Shown here in pieces: positions 1-10,579 of a stretch of DNA of 64,000 nt. Position 1 is the first letter of the stretch; every line of letters begins with the position of its first letter. The position numbers were made by a program, and so were the translations under genes. The stretch spans positions 17,546,001 through 17,610,000 of the forward strand of contig OX377202.1 in the NCBI GenBank assembly GCA_947396885.1. Direction: 5' to 3'. The DNA is from Heligmosomoides polygyrus polygyrus (lineage: Eukaryota; Nematoda; Chromadorea; Rhabditida; Heligmosomidae). The notes under the pieces were generated by a model that was not told the DNA's origin, did no database searches, and saw nothing but the letters and a program-made list of their open reading frames with translations.

Positions 1-774
1 TACGACTATAAGCTAGATGTCTCCGAGTACGTGATAACTCGTTGCAGGCGCCCAACAAAGAACAAATCAGATGTCTGACTAACAGGAACAAGGTTGCTTT
101 GATAAGTTTGCTCCCCAGTAAGAAAAACCTGATTAACGCGCTGGAAAAGGTACAGAATAACACGCGCACAGTATTATTCGTATTGCTGCCTTACTGTACT
201 CCTGGGTACCTAAAGCATCCATAAGGAATAAGTACGAAGATTTCCATTCTTTGGCATCTCGTTGAAAAGTCTTTGATAGTTGCATGGTCTATAGGTTACT
301 CCACAGTCCGCGTTATGGAGAATCCAAGTTCTTTACAATGCGAGTTTCTTAAATTAAGGAAGAGCATGAAATATTCTCCTCTCCTGCCCTAAGATCAAGT
401 TTAAGGTAAGGCTCTTCACTTAAAGGGCCAGGGCTTATCTTAGGACGACTAACTACATGCAGTCATCTTTTTCACTAGAGCAGCGTAACGCTCAAAAGTT
501 GCTCAGGTTTAGGATAAGGGTGTCTTTTTGACATTCTCTCACCGGGTTGCTCGTTAAGTAAGCTGTGTTGTGCGATTTTTGATGGCAGATCTGACATCAT
601 TAGATTGTGTTTTTGTGTTTTTAAGGTTTCTTGACTGATTGTGTCTTGATGATGCGCTCGATTGTTATTGTCTAGCCTATGTGACTTACGCTTGCAATTA
701 TCGCGTACGTATTGAATAAATAAATAAAGCCTTGTGAAGGGCATTACAGAAGTAGGAGTACGCCTTTTTTTTCA
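1..774. other. No recognisable gene
   Basis: I see only short open frames without known motifs on either strand, and no tRNA, repeat array or element end that I can define. Confidence 0.4.
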
Positions 775-1260
775 AACGAGAAAGGAGCCGTTGTTTACTT
801 ATTCAAACACATAAGTGGCAGTCGATCTATTTTTTTGCATCCACTGTGGCTTCCATTATCACCCTATTTCTTTGTAAATGCTCTATACCCACTTTCTTTA
901 ACAATTTGCAAAAGTTTTATAGAACACGAAGGTAGTGCTGATGGGCGTATAGCTGCGCACGTTATAAAGTAGCGACTTTTCAGGTTTTGGCGATAGAAAG
1001 ACAGTTTTCACCCATCAGGAACTTCCCCTCTAAAGAGATTACGATCGATAATGACGTATAATGGCGTATTCAGCAAAGGAGCCACCTTCCTGATGAAACA
1101 GTAGGACACATCATCCAATTTGACCGAGGACCCACCAAACTCTTGGCAATTGGTCACGTTGCGCAGGAATTGGCTTTGGTGACATTAATTTTCTCAATCT
1201 GCTTGGCATTACTGCAGCAGCGAAGAAAGCTAATTGTGAAGCATTTAAAAAGTGATGACG
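775..1260 (-). pseudogene. Non-LTR retrotransposon (CR1/jockey-like) RT fragment
   Basis: Read on the minus strand, this segment is collinear with the plus-strand fragment at 6870-7330. Shared blocks include the one around 1155-1200 (matching 6880-6910) and the tail around 765-810 (matching 7280-7330). The better-preserved copy encodes the N-terminal reverse transcriptase block of LINEs (IPNGWK-like, then PIPKKPSLNN). Many frameshifts and stops make it non-functional. Both copies end in the same unrelated tail, TTTGAATAAGTAAACAACGG, followed by an A-rich run. This suggests two insertions of one chimeric non-autonomous element rather than independent truncations of a full LINE. Confidence 0.55.
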
Positions 1261-1503
1261 ACGCTTTTCCACAGCTATCTGGGGCAAAAGTCTTTCTTCT
1301 TGTTAGCGCAAATGTTACAGTGCACTTAAAAAGGATGGTGATCATTGTTTGATCAGTTGAGGTGACGGGATGAAACTCCTTCATATAAGTCCTGCGCTGT
1401 CGAGAAACTCACATTCATCGAAGGATGCTTTTCCTTGTGCTTGCTGTAAGTCCAGTGCCGCTTGCAATCTTAAATAAATCTCACGTCCTGGTGTGCCTTC
1501 TGT

Positions 1504-1650
1504 CTTAGGCATCTCCCATACCTCCGAATCGCTCCAGCGACTGGTCGCGGCGATAGTGCTGCGAGGGTAGCAACGCAGTTCATAGCTACTCGCGCAACAC
1601 TATCGCCGCGACCATCGCTGCAGCGACTCGGAGATATGCCAGATGCCTTA
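1504..1650. repeat. 147-bp imperfect hairpin
   Basis: The left arm (about 1504-1572) and right arm (about 1583-1650) are reverse complements at roughly 85% identity by eye. They include an uninterrupted block GGTCGCGGCGATAGTG at 1543-1558 and its complement at 1598-1613. It is GC-rich compared with its surroundings. It could be a palindromic MITE or a transcribed hairpin; no flanking target duplication was found. Confidence 0.7.
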
Positions 1651-3386
1651 AACATCTTTCAGCTGACTTTCGCTCTTACCGATGCAGCTTCTCCACGTGG
1701 CCCTCAGTGCGGTCTTGACAGCATGCCGTGGAAGGCGATGAGACAGTTCGGCAAGCAGATCGGAAAGAATGTGGTACGTCGACCATTAATTTCCCATGCA
1801 AAAATGCAGCGAACGACGGATTCAAGGCTTCTGACTCAGCATCGAGTAGTCTTCAGCGCAAATATAGGTAGCGCAGAATGAATTATTTCCTCAGGCTCGC
1901 TTCAAGCATGGCACTAAGCCTAGCCCAATACCAACCTTTCATATTTCTTCAGCATGTGGGAGTGGATTACTGGCACGTTTTCGAGGTTCGGAGCGCAGAT
2001 ATTGGCAATATCTTAGAAAATAATTGGAGATGCAGGTTCAAACGATTTATATTTTTTCAAGAGATTAGTCAACCTTTTTGGAGCACCCCCTGAACTCTAT
2101 ATTGAGGTTTCCTCTGATCTTCTGGAGACGTTCTGTCAGTTCTTGGCAGCATTTGTTTAGGAGCTGGCACATTCACTTCCTACCGATTGTACTCACTTCC
2201 TGTATACCTGCCACCACGTTGAAAGCTTCTGCAACAACACGAACTAATGTGGCTTCTTGCAGCAAGAAACCTGACAATCTCAGCAATCCCTTTAGCATGA
2301 CCTATATAAACCATGAGTTTCTTTTTGCAGCAAATAGTTCTACCACATTTCTAAAACTTGTTCTGCAATAAAGAAAAAACCAGTCACATAATTAACCATA
2401 AGCCCACAGTATGCTCAGTTCTAACATTAGCTTGACCTTTGCATTAAATACGATGAGCAAAAAATAGACTGCTGGATTTGAATTCATCCACATTCTTGTG
2501 TAGAAGCAAAAGCTTTCTTTAAAACTAGGTGGACTTCGGACCAGGTTTCAAGCTGTCACAATTTTCAGACGCTAGACTGCGATCTTGTTAAGAGAGCAGC
2601 GAAAGAAGAGACAAGTAATGGAGACCAGAAATACCAACACACAAAGTTAGCTATTTCTATTTCTTGCCTATTTATCCAAACTCGTTTGTTCCAGAGTTCC
2701 TCTTCTACGTAAACTTTTAGGCCGTTCCCAGGAGTGCTCCCATCCCGAAAGGAATTGAAATCCACCATTAATGAGCTGCCGAAGGATACAGTAACTACAA
2801 GCATCATTTTGCGTCGGTTGCGCTTTAATTTTTCATGTATTGCATGCCATCGTTATTTAGATAAAAAGCGAGAAATACACACGTTACGGTTGCAGTTTCA
2901 AGACTAGTACATGGGATATGGATTTCAGCTTCCAAACTACCTATATGGTTAAAGTTTTTTGTATCTTCAGGTGTGTTGCACGGCAACTTTGTTAACTTTG
3001 TTAACAACTATGATTTACTGTTAGTCGAAAATTTGTTTTTAGGAGAGACTAAGCTCGCAGCGACCCTTATCGTACCTTCGACACCTATGTCACTTTGCCG
3101 GTGTCACTATTTTCAAATAAACATTTTATTTGATTTGCAGTCTTATGTTATGTCAGTTCACAGAAAATTCTAATCTTCTCGTTTGTTTTTCAGACTTTTA
3201 CAACTTCCGTATAAAACTGTGTCAAAACCTGATTTTGTGCCATCCTCGATAATTGCAAGTAACTCGCAAAAGCATAACGAAATATGTAGATTGGGCCACA
3301 GCCCTTTTTTGCTTCTCAATGCGTGCCGCTCCTATATGTGAAGAGAAACGTTTCTGACCATGGAGTCAATGATCAGAGTCCAGATC
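1651..3386. other. No recognisable gene
   Basis: AT-rich sequence with short ORFs only. The longest, on the minus strand at 2565-2807 (80 codons), has no motif I recognise and no convincing splice context. Confidence 0.35.
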
Positions 3387-3388
3387 TA

Positions 3389-4670
3389 TTAGGTTGTAAC
3401 GAATTAAATGGCACTCGCTCGCGCCATTTTTTGGCGCGTCTTTACGCGTTTGATCCAGAACAAACCGTAGCATGTGACATATCATTTAGAAGCGCAAACT
3501 TTTCTCTACCGGAGAGTACCAAACTTTCTATGTAAAAGTTGGAAAACTTTAGAGTTTTATTGACTTTTTTGCAGATGGACAAAAGGGTAATCCGAGGCAT
3601 TTACTTGTATGAATTCAAGCTGGGTACTACAGCTAAGGAGGCGGACGAGAAGATCAACGCCGCACTCGGTCAAGGATGTTCCACAATTCGGACGGCGTAT
3701 CGTTGGTATCAGAAGTTCCGGAATGGAGATGAGAGCTTGGAAGAACATGAAGGTCGTGGTAGGCATAGTGATGTTGATGAGGACAAGCTGAGAAATGTGG
3801 TAGAGGAGCATCCACACAAAGGTACCAGGGAGATAGCGAAGGTTCTTGGCGTCAGTCACAACACAGGTGTCCGGCATTTGAAGGAAATTGGAAAGACCAA
3901 AAAGCTGGAAAGATGGGTGCCTCACGAGCTGTTTGAGGAGCAAAGAAACCGACGATATGAGATCTCGTCCGCACTGCTTCTACGAAACGAAACGGACCCA
4001 TTCCTTGATCGCATCGTAACCTGTGACGAGAAATGGATAATGTACGACAACAGGCGACGATCGGCACAGTGGGTGGACAGCGATGAGAGCCCCAAGGTTT
4101 TTGCCAAGCCGGAATTGCACCAAAAGAAAGTAATGGTGACATTATGGTGGTGTTCGCTGGGAATTATTCACCACAGCTTCCTCCCTCCCGGTAAATCCAT
4201 CACGGCAGAGAAGTGCTGCATTGAAATTGAAGAAATGATGAAAAAGTTGAAGGGTATCCGGCCGGCCTTGGTAAACGGAAGGCGAGTTCTCCTTCTGCAC
4301 GACAATGTCGCCCCCATGTAGCACGAATGACGTTGCAGAAATTGAATGAGCTGAGCATTGAAACTCTACCACATCCTCCGTTTTCTCCCGACCTCTCCCC
4401 AACAGACTACCATTTCTTCAAGCATCTTGGCGACTTCTTGGTAGGGAAAATATTCAAATACCAACAGGATGCCGAAAGTGCCTTCGAAGATTTCGTCAAT
4501 TCCAGAACTTCTGATTTTTACGCTACTGGGATAAAAAAGCTTGTATCACGTTGGTAAAGATGTGTAGAATCAGAAAGTTTTTATTTCGATTAATAAACTT
4601 GCCTACAAGCCAAGATATTAACTGTTTAAATTTACAGTGGTTCAGTGCCATTTATTTCGTTACAACCTAA
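3389..4670 (+). mobile_element. Tc1/mariner element, nearly complete (1282 bp)
   Basis: The element is bounded by TA dinucleotides at 3387-3388 and 4671-4672, the expected mariner target duplication. Its terminal inverted repeats start TTAGGTTGTAACGAA and run for about 27 bp with one mismatch (3389-3415 and 4644-4670). Length and TIR type fit the mariner family, which moves by cut-and-paste using a single DDD transposase. The transposase inside is broken by a frame change, so this copy cannot supply its own enzyme, but both ends look usable as substrate. A SINE (4677-4967) later inserted at the right edge and duplicated the last bases of this element. Confidence 0.95.
3575..4557 (+). pseudogene. 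Mariner transposase, frameshifted
   Basis: The likely start is the ATG at 3575 (MDKRVIRGIYLYEF). The N-terminal DNA-binding region with two helix-turn-helix motifs covers about residues 1-110, including a segment like the linker between them (SLEEHEGRGRHSD). The catalytic domain shows the first Asp in VTCDEKW (about 4018-4038) and the second in LLHDN (about 4294-4310). The frame stops at 4319-4321 just after this second Asp. The remainder, including the third Asp in FSPDLSPTDYHFF, continues in another frame from 4327 to 4557, so one small indel near 4305-4316 separates two otherwise good halves. Family proteins are about 340-350 residues, and the two halves together come close to that. The bases before the ATG (TTTTTTGCAG) resemble a nematode splice acceptor but are probably coincidental. 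Confidence 0.9.
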
Positions 4671-4676
4671 TAGATG

Positions 4677-4967
4677 GCGCGTGCAGCGCAGTTGGAGGAG
4701 GCGCGACTGTCGCGTGCATTCGATACCAGGTTCCTGGTTCGGATTTCCCGCCCAGGCCAACCAAGCCTTCCATCCCTCCGGGGTCGGTGAATTGGTACCA
4801 GACTTGTCTGGGAAGGATAAAGCACTGACTTGTACATCGGCTGGCCACCGCAAGTCATTGTATGGCCAAATACGCATTCATGTCGCCTCCACGACATCCC
4901 GTAGAAGTAGAATGCGCTGGCGCATCCCAAAAGGGATTGAGTAACGCCGTCCTTTATCCTTTATTTT
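4677..4967 (+). repeat. tRNA-derived SINE, copy A
   Basis: This is one of the best copies of a roughly 290-bp family seen eleven times in the window. The 5' part resembles a tRNA gene with a polymerase III A box (CAGCGCAGTTGG) and B box (GGTTCGGATTTCC). The body contains a conserved block around GTCGGTGAATTGGTACC. The 3' end is built of CCTTTAT units rather than poly(A). It is flanked by a perfect 13-bp duplication AACCTAATAGATG (4664-4676 and 4968-4980), showing target-primed insertion. The left duplication overlaps the last seven bases of the mariner at 3389-4670, so the SINE came second. Confidence 0.9.
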
Positions 4968-4980
4968 AACCTAATAGATG

Positions 4981-6476
4981 CAAACACTGTTGTAGCGGTT
5001 TTTAGTAATAAGGACCTGGTTGAGGAAAGAGATAAAAGCTTACTATGACAAAGTGAGATAAAGTACTCTTCAAAGTCTATTCTCGTCGTTTCTAATGGAA
5101 GTGATGAATTCTAGAGAGCAATTTTTTTCTAAGCTTAGATCTTCGACGTGTCCCGATGTCCAAAGCGCACAAGGTTCGTTCGAACATTACAGTAAGGTTC
5201 GTAGGAATTCATTGGTACGTACACATTGTACATACATATTCCTTCAAAAGCACAATTATATTAGGAAGGCGCGTGAAAATACTTTTACCAGGCATTTCAG
5301 AAAGATCTTTCCGAGCGCCACACATCGAGGTCACGACATCCGCGCGTGAGGGCGTTTGACGTCAGCATCTTCGCTGATGGTGAATGGAGACTCTAGGGTG
5401 GGGGGCATCTAAGCGTCCTATACCAAAACTGCTCACATCGCTCGAAGGTGGAATGTAGAGTTGGGTCCTGTGCTCTTGGAGCCATCTCATAATCCATGGT
5501 TATCCCTTTTAAATCACCCACCATTAGACAATTCAGATGAAATACGATATGGATTATGGCTTCGTTAATCAGCAAGTTTCATGAGTCAGTAAACGGTTTT
5601 TCGGTGTTATTCCTTCAATTGAAATAATTTCCTTACTATTCGATTTGCAAGAAACAAAGAGTGGCATATTCGATTTTCGACAGTGAGAGTTTTGAAAATT
5701 TGAAACGCACCAGATGGAAGTCCAAGGACAGAATGAAGACTTATACCACGACAAATATTTCATGAATTCTTACCTTGTGAAACTTACAGAGAACTTTCCG
5801 TTCGTGGAGGAAAGCAGACAGGGATGTCATTCGAACTCGCACCAGTTCGAGGCGCGCGTTCGTGGATTTAAACTCATAGAAGTAACAAAATGCCTAAGAA
5901 ATGGATAAATGGGTAGCGTCATCATGTGCTGAGTACTGAGGAAGGCTGCGTTCGTCAATCATGCAGATGATGTTGGAATTGCTGTCAATGCGGGCGCTGA
6001 ACTGCCTGTAAAATTTGTTTCTTTTACGGGATCCGATGAGTTTCCTTTCTAAAAAACGTTACACCTCGTGATGATTTATTCAGTTATTTGGTGTGCTGCA
6101 TAGTTGCTCCAGCCCGTTGTATCATTAGTTGTGACAGCGAAATTGCACAAGCAGGCGCCCTGATAAGCGATACAATTGAAGTGACTGGAAAGTTCTAAGA
6201 ATAGGTCACCCTTATTAACTTGAGGAAAGAAAGTAAAATAAAAGTTCAGGAAAAATAATTTTACACCGTATTTCAGAATATGGAGGAGAGTTTCCTGTTT
6301 AACATTCACTGCTGGCAGGTTGAGTAAACTGTCTATCCAGTCAACAGTGTAGAAGTGTTTGCGGTGCAACTAGTGGACGGGGGGCAGTCCATCAGTACTC
6401 GAAAAAGTTACGGGTTTTTACCAGTTTGACCTAGGCCTCTCTCGGTGCAACTTGAATTACCCGTACGTACGCGTAC
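4981..6476. other. No recognisable gene
   Basis: Only short open frames without known motifs are present. I could not define any repeat or element end. Confidence 0.35.
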
Positions 6477-6658
6477 AATGGGGGAAATTCCACGTCACCA
6501 AACCCGACTGCTATGTTCAAGGCGGTCGAAGCCAAGGACTGCCTCCCCCGTCCACGTGTTGCGCCGAATGGGGAAAATTCCACGTCACCAAACCCGACTG
6601 CTATGCTCAAGGCGGTTGAAGCCAAGGACTGCCCCCCCCCCGTCCACGTGTTGCGCCG
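6477..6658. repeat. Two tandem copies of a 90-bp unit
   Basis: Units at 6477-6566 and 6567-6658 share AATTCCACGTCACC, CCCGACTGCTATG and CCGTCCACGTGTTGCGCCG. They differ at a few bases and in the length of a C run in the second unit (6632-6641). One reading frame stays open through both units, but nothing suggests it encodes a protein. Confidence 0.9.
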
Positions 6659-6869
6659 TGTTTGCTAATGTCGTCGGGTTTCGCTCACTTAACGTTTCTC
6701 TTCCCAAACTTGCAATCGGTGTTCTCAATGAGAGGTCCAATATAAACTTCCTTCCGTCGCTAAATTAGTACAAGCAGTTAAAGCCCAGCGCAGCTGCTTG
6801 TAGGAGAAGACACTAACAGATTAAACGCATGGGTTTTAGGCAAACGAAACAAAACCTTTGAGCTCGGAA

Positions 6870-7330
6870 ATAAGCTGCCAAGCAGATTGAGAAAATTAAT
6901 GTCACAAAAGACAATTCTTGACGCAAATTGACCAATTGCCAAGAGTTTGGTGGATCCTCGGTCACATTGGATGATGTGCCCTACTGTTACATCAGGAAGG
7001 TGGCTCCTTTGCTAAACACGAGCTTGCATGTCATTTTCAATCGTAATCTTGTCAGAGGGAAAGATCCAAATGGTTGAAAAATGCCGTTGTATTACCGATA
7101 CCTAAAAAGCCGTCGCTTAATAACATGTGAAGCCATACGCCCATCAGCATTACCTCGGCGTTCTGTAGGCCTTTTTTTGTTAGAGAAAGAAAATTTGCTA
7201 AAGAATGTCGTTGTAGAGCATTTACAAAGAAATAATGTGATAGTGAATGGCCACTATAAGGGGAAATAGTTCCATTGTTTCTTATGTGTTTGAATAAGTA
7301 AACAACGGCTCTTTCTTGTTTGAAAGAAAA
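6870..7330 (+). pseudogene. Non-LTR retrotransposon (CR1/jockey-like) RT fragment, second copy
   Basis: In broken frames this reads as the finger region of a LINE reverse transcriptase: a LNTSLHVIFNRNLV-like stretch, a VVLPIPKKPSLNN-like stretch (about 7090-7125) and a conserved block ending LLKNVVVEHLQRNN (about 7195-7240). The palm and catalytic motifs are absent. The piece ends in the same tail as the minus-strand copy at 775-1260. It is non-functional. Confidence 0.65.
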
Positions 7331-7539
7331 ATATGTATGTATTTCGAGTTCTGTATGTCATGTGATGTTTAATATGAATGTATAAGGCAAACATTGGAGA
7401 AAGAAAGTTTTGTAGTGCATTGCTATTGTAGTGTATTTCGGTACATTAGACATGGGATCCGAATCATGCATTTTCGGATATCCGGCCGGATTTATCCGGT
7501 TTCGGATTATCCGAAATCCGGCTCGGTCGAAAATTGCCC

Positions 7540-7660
7540 TCATCTGAATCATCCGAAGATCCGGGGTTTCTAAAATTGTCCTCATCTGAATCATCCGAAG
7601 ATCCGGGGTTTTCAAAATTGCCCTCATCTGAATCATCCGAAGATCCGGGGTTTTGAAAAA
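7540..7660. repeat. 42-bp minisatellite, three units
   Basis: The core ATCCGAAGATCCGGGG recurs at 7551, 7593 and 7635, an exact 42-bp period. The surrounding bases are rich in short palindromic steps of CGGAT/ATCCG. The same unit recurs in the same direction near the other end of this element and, reversed, in copy 2. Confidence 0.9.
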
Positions 7661-7971
7661 CGCAATGATTCGGATAAAATCGGATAAAAATCGGATAATA
7701 GGAGGTTAGCGCGTCTTGCTGGCAAACACTGTGCCATTAATAACCTGACTTTTTCGGGCACATTTGCAATCATTTGGCGGGAATTCTCTCACAAGGGAGG
7801 GGTCTGATAGCGTACATCTGAACGGGGAGAGGGAGTCATCCTATTAAATAGGAATAATCGCCGCCCCTCAATTAGCACAAAATGTGTTTCATTTTTGCCA
7901 AATCGTTAAACCCAAGGAGTGGGGTTCTTGAAGTCACAGTGGAATACGGCGCATCCCGAGTTTGGGGTCTT

Positions 7972-8045
7972 CAGCTCGGAGCGCAATGGGTAGTGACGAT
8001 GCTTCATGGGGGAACGTCGGGTGTTCGATCCTCATGCGCTGCTGC
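7972..8045 (+). repeat. tRNA-like segment in hAT-like element arm
   Basis: The segment contains an A-box-like GAGCGCAATGGGTAGTG and a B-box-like GGTGTTCGATCCTC about 40 nt later, spaced as in a tRNA gene. Related copies lie in the opposite arm (9111-9175, minus) and in both arms of copy 2. Base pairing is too poor for a functional tRNA, so I read it as a tRNA or SINE fragment captured by the element. Confidence 0.5.
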
Positions 8046-8562
8046 ATTCCTGCTTTTTGAATGATTGGTTGAGATTTGAGGGATTCTGACGTCTATACCA
8101 TTTTCAGATGTTTTCTGCGTATTTTCCAGCTTCACGCTGTGGTACTCAACATGATACTGCATAAATATTCAACACCAGTGATACTCAGTTACAACGTGCA
8201 TGAATCAGCACTGGACACAATGGGCAGGGTAGAAATGCTGCAGGCTCCTCTCAGCCTGTTTCCATACATCGGTCAATGACCTCGGGTAAATCCATCCTGC
8301 TCGGATTTTCAAAGAAGACCATGATGTGAGGTCACATGTGGTTAAAACGAGAAAGTCTGTGGATCCCGGAATTTGACCTAAACGGCATCAATACACTCTT
8401 TCTCTCATCTTTGCCTGTCATCTGGAAATCAGACGTCTGCTGGAGGTTCTCTAAAACCTAACACCAACAAAGTCGCCGATGCTCGAGTGGTCCACTTGCT
8501 CACGCTGAAGTGTAGTCCACCTTTAGATAAGCATGGGAATAACACCAACCTGACCGAACGGA

Positions 8563-8893
8563 TGGCTAGCATACCCAAGGACTTCGAAGCACGTCAACTT
8601 GAAGTTAATGAAGGCGAACGGCTGGAAGTGGTGAAAAACCAGAAGAAGGTTGGGATCCGCAAAATGAACTGATAGACGCGGAAAGGCTGACAAGCAGTGA
8701 TCATATGATAACATTTTCGGCTGGAACTCTTGTTTCAGAGGAAAGGAAACGTCTTCAGTTGGATTTCGCCTATGGAGCCGATCTCATTTGTCCATATATG
8801 GAAGCAAACTGTGAGGAGCCAGTAGCCTTTATGCGCTGCTCGTATTGTGACCAGTGCTTATGTTCCATGCACTTTGTGTCTGTGTATCACTGA
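8563..8893 (+). pseudogene. Unknown coding remnant inside hAT-like copy 1
   Basis: The frame opens MASIPKDFEARQLEVN at 8563. After a frame change near 8645 it continues as ELIDAERLTSSDHM and then TLVSEERKRLQLD up to 8893. The region ending at 8893 is cysteine-rich (CEEPVAFMRCSYCDQC). Copy 2 carries the same peptide in one uninterrupted frame (16653-16868, minus) with mostly conservative replacements, which indicates that it was once coding. I do not recognise the family. It is not a known transposase motif and may be a captured host exon. Confidence 0.45.
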
Positions 8894-9110
8894 TGTTAAG
8901 CGTTCATTCATCGTTATGTTGAACAGCTTTCCAATTGAGTTTTGGTTAAAAAACCGGACAGTAATAAACAAGTGACAACAAAGTTGCTCTTGCGGCATAC
9001 ATCTGGAAACACTGCACAGCAAACATCTAAAATGGTGCAGATGTCAGAATCGCTCAAATCAAACAATAAGTTGGAATGCAAAGATGCAGCAGCGCAGAAT
9101 GTAGAACCCT

Positions 9111-9175
9111 CTACCTCCCTCTCATGGAGCAACGTCGCTATCCATTGCGCTACGAGCCGCTTCCCGGCGGCGGCA
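9111..9175 (-). repeat. tRNA-like segment, opposite arm of copy 1
   Basis: Read on the minus strand it begins GGCTCGTAGCGCAATGG, a good A-box match. It passes through TGCTCCATGAGAGG where an anticodon arm would be and ends GTAGAGGGTTC, the start of a B box. It is the inverted counterpart of 7972-8045. Confidence 0.5.
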
Positions 9176-9824
9176 TTGCGGGCGTACAAGACTCCCGAAC
9201 TCGCGAGGCGCCGATTCCACTGTAACTTCAAAGATCCTCTACTCCTCGGGCTTATCGATTTGGCAAAAAACAAACACATTTTTATACTAATTGAGGAGTG
9301 GCGATTATTCCTATACATGGTGGAATGACTCGCTCTCTCCGTTCAGACATACGCTTCAGACCCTTCCCTTTTCAGAGCACGAGAAATTTCATGCGGGGCG
9401 TTTCGGAATCGTTTCATTATTGTCCTTTACAAGACTTCGCTGTGCATCCCCAACTCATCATTGAGTTGGTAATGGCTCTTTGGGGTCCTAAAGCTGTTTT
9501 TTGTTTGTTCTGGAAGCGAAAAATTGCTCTGCGGAGGGCTCCCCTCCTCCCGTAGCGCTGGCGTGTTCCACTCCATTGGTGAACTAAGCTAGGCCAGATA
9601 TAATGTAACTGGGCATTCAGGTGCCTTGCTAATAGGGCATATAAACACTTAATTCAAGGTGAGGCGCTCCAAGCTGCTTTGCGCGCTCGTGACTTCAATT
9701 GGTCAAGGAAATAAACGCGGAGTTACTGATGTGTTCCGTTTTGAAGAGGTTGCGTGCCCCTATTATATCACTTATCCGGTTGTATCCGAATCGGATATCC
9801 GAAATCCGGCTCGGCCGAAAATGC

Positions 9825-9945
9825 CGTTATCTGAATCATCCGAAGATCCGGGGTTTCTAAAATTGCCCTCATCTGAATCATCCGAAGATCCGGGGTTTTC
9901 GAAATTGCCATCATCTGAATCATCCGAAGATCCGGGGTTTGAAAA
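9825..9945. repeat. 42-bp minisatellite, right end of hAT-like copy 1
   Basis: Three units of the same 42-bp repeat as at 7540-7660 (ATCCGAAGATCCGGGG cores near 9838, 9880 and 9922). They are in the same orientation as the left block, so the blocks are direct rather than inverted repeats. Confidence 0.85.
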
Positions 9946-10002
9946 AATGGCCTATCCGAATCATCCGATTATCCGGAAAATCGGTGTCGGATCCAATGTC
10001 TA

Positions 10003-10204
10003 CGGTACATGTCGCGTAGGTAAGCAGCATTGGTAGGTGGGAGCGCGTCAGCCAATAGTAACCAAACAGAGCACAAACCAAACATGCCAGCCCATCAGGG
10101 TACCAACTGTACACGCCCTCTCTGAATAGCATGCCGATTCCATGCGGCCTGAATGATTTAGGCGTTCCCACCAACCAATGCTGCTCACCTATGCGACATA
10201 TACC
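10003..10204. repeat. About 200-bp MITE, copy 1 (split by the hAT-like element)
   Basis: The ends are inverted repeats: GTACATGTCGCGTAGGT on the left and GTATATGTCGCATAGGT read inward from 10204, continuing through GAGCAGCATTGG. A second intact copy lies at 62632-62832. The first bases of this MITE (CGGTACAT) are the target duplication of the 7447-10002 element, so that element inserted into the MITE left edge and one copy of those bases now sits at 7439-7446. Confidence 0.85.
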
Positions 10205-10579
10205 ATATTTCTGTTGTGGCGTTTTGCATATTTCATTGTGCTAAGCGGCATTAATTAAACCCGCGCACGGTGCGCGAAATATTGACAACCCACGCTTTCT
10301 GTGTTATACGTCCTCCAATAAGCCGCTCCTGTTTTCCGGCCTCGACGGCTGCCTTTACAAAAACTGGTGATGAGCTCGCCGACATCAACGCGGCTAAGGA
10401 GTGGAGAGGATGATTACGCGGAGGATCAGGAGTCGAACGGTATGCCATCAGGAAGGTTTGTAGAGCTTCTCCTCTCGGTTGCTCCTTTTTTAACCTCGAA
10501 AGTCCTCGCTTGAAAGGGGTGGAACGGCGGTGGCGGTGCCAACGTGGTTTTTCATTGTGATTGGCAGAAATCCAGGACT
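10205..10579. other. No recognisable gene
   Basis: GC-rich stretch with no motif I recognise. It may be the 3' part of the decayed gypsy element that follows on the minus strand. Confidence 0.3.

Larger units (their letters stand above)
7447..10002 (+). mobile_element. hAT-like non-autonomous element, copy 1 (2556 bp)
   Basis: It is flanked by a perfect 8-bp duplication CGGTACAT (7439-7446 and 10003-10010), the size made by hAT transposases. The termini are short inverted repeats, TAGACATGGGATCCGA on the left and TAGACATTGGATCCGA read inward from the right. Inside, in order, lie a 42-bp minisatellite block (about 7540-7660), an inverted-repeat arm with a tRNA-like segment (7760-8070), a central region with a coding remnant (8563-8893), the opposite arm (about 9060-9420), unique sequence and a second minisatellite block (about 9825-9945). 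No transposase is encoded. Copy 2 at 15476-17918 is the same structure in reverse. The superfamily is assigned from duplication length only. Confidence 0.85.

Noticed and set aside
7540..9945. CRISPR-like array suggested by regular 42-bp repeats
   Set aside because: The units are contiguous without unique spacers and the genome is eukaryotic. They are minisatellite blocks inside a transposon.
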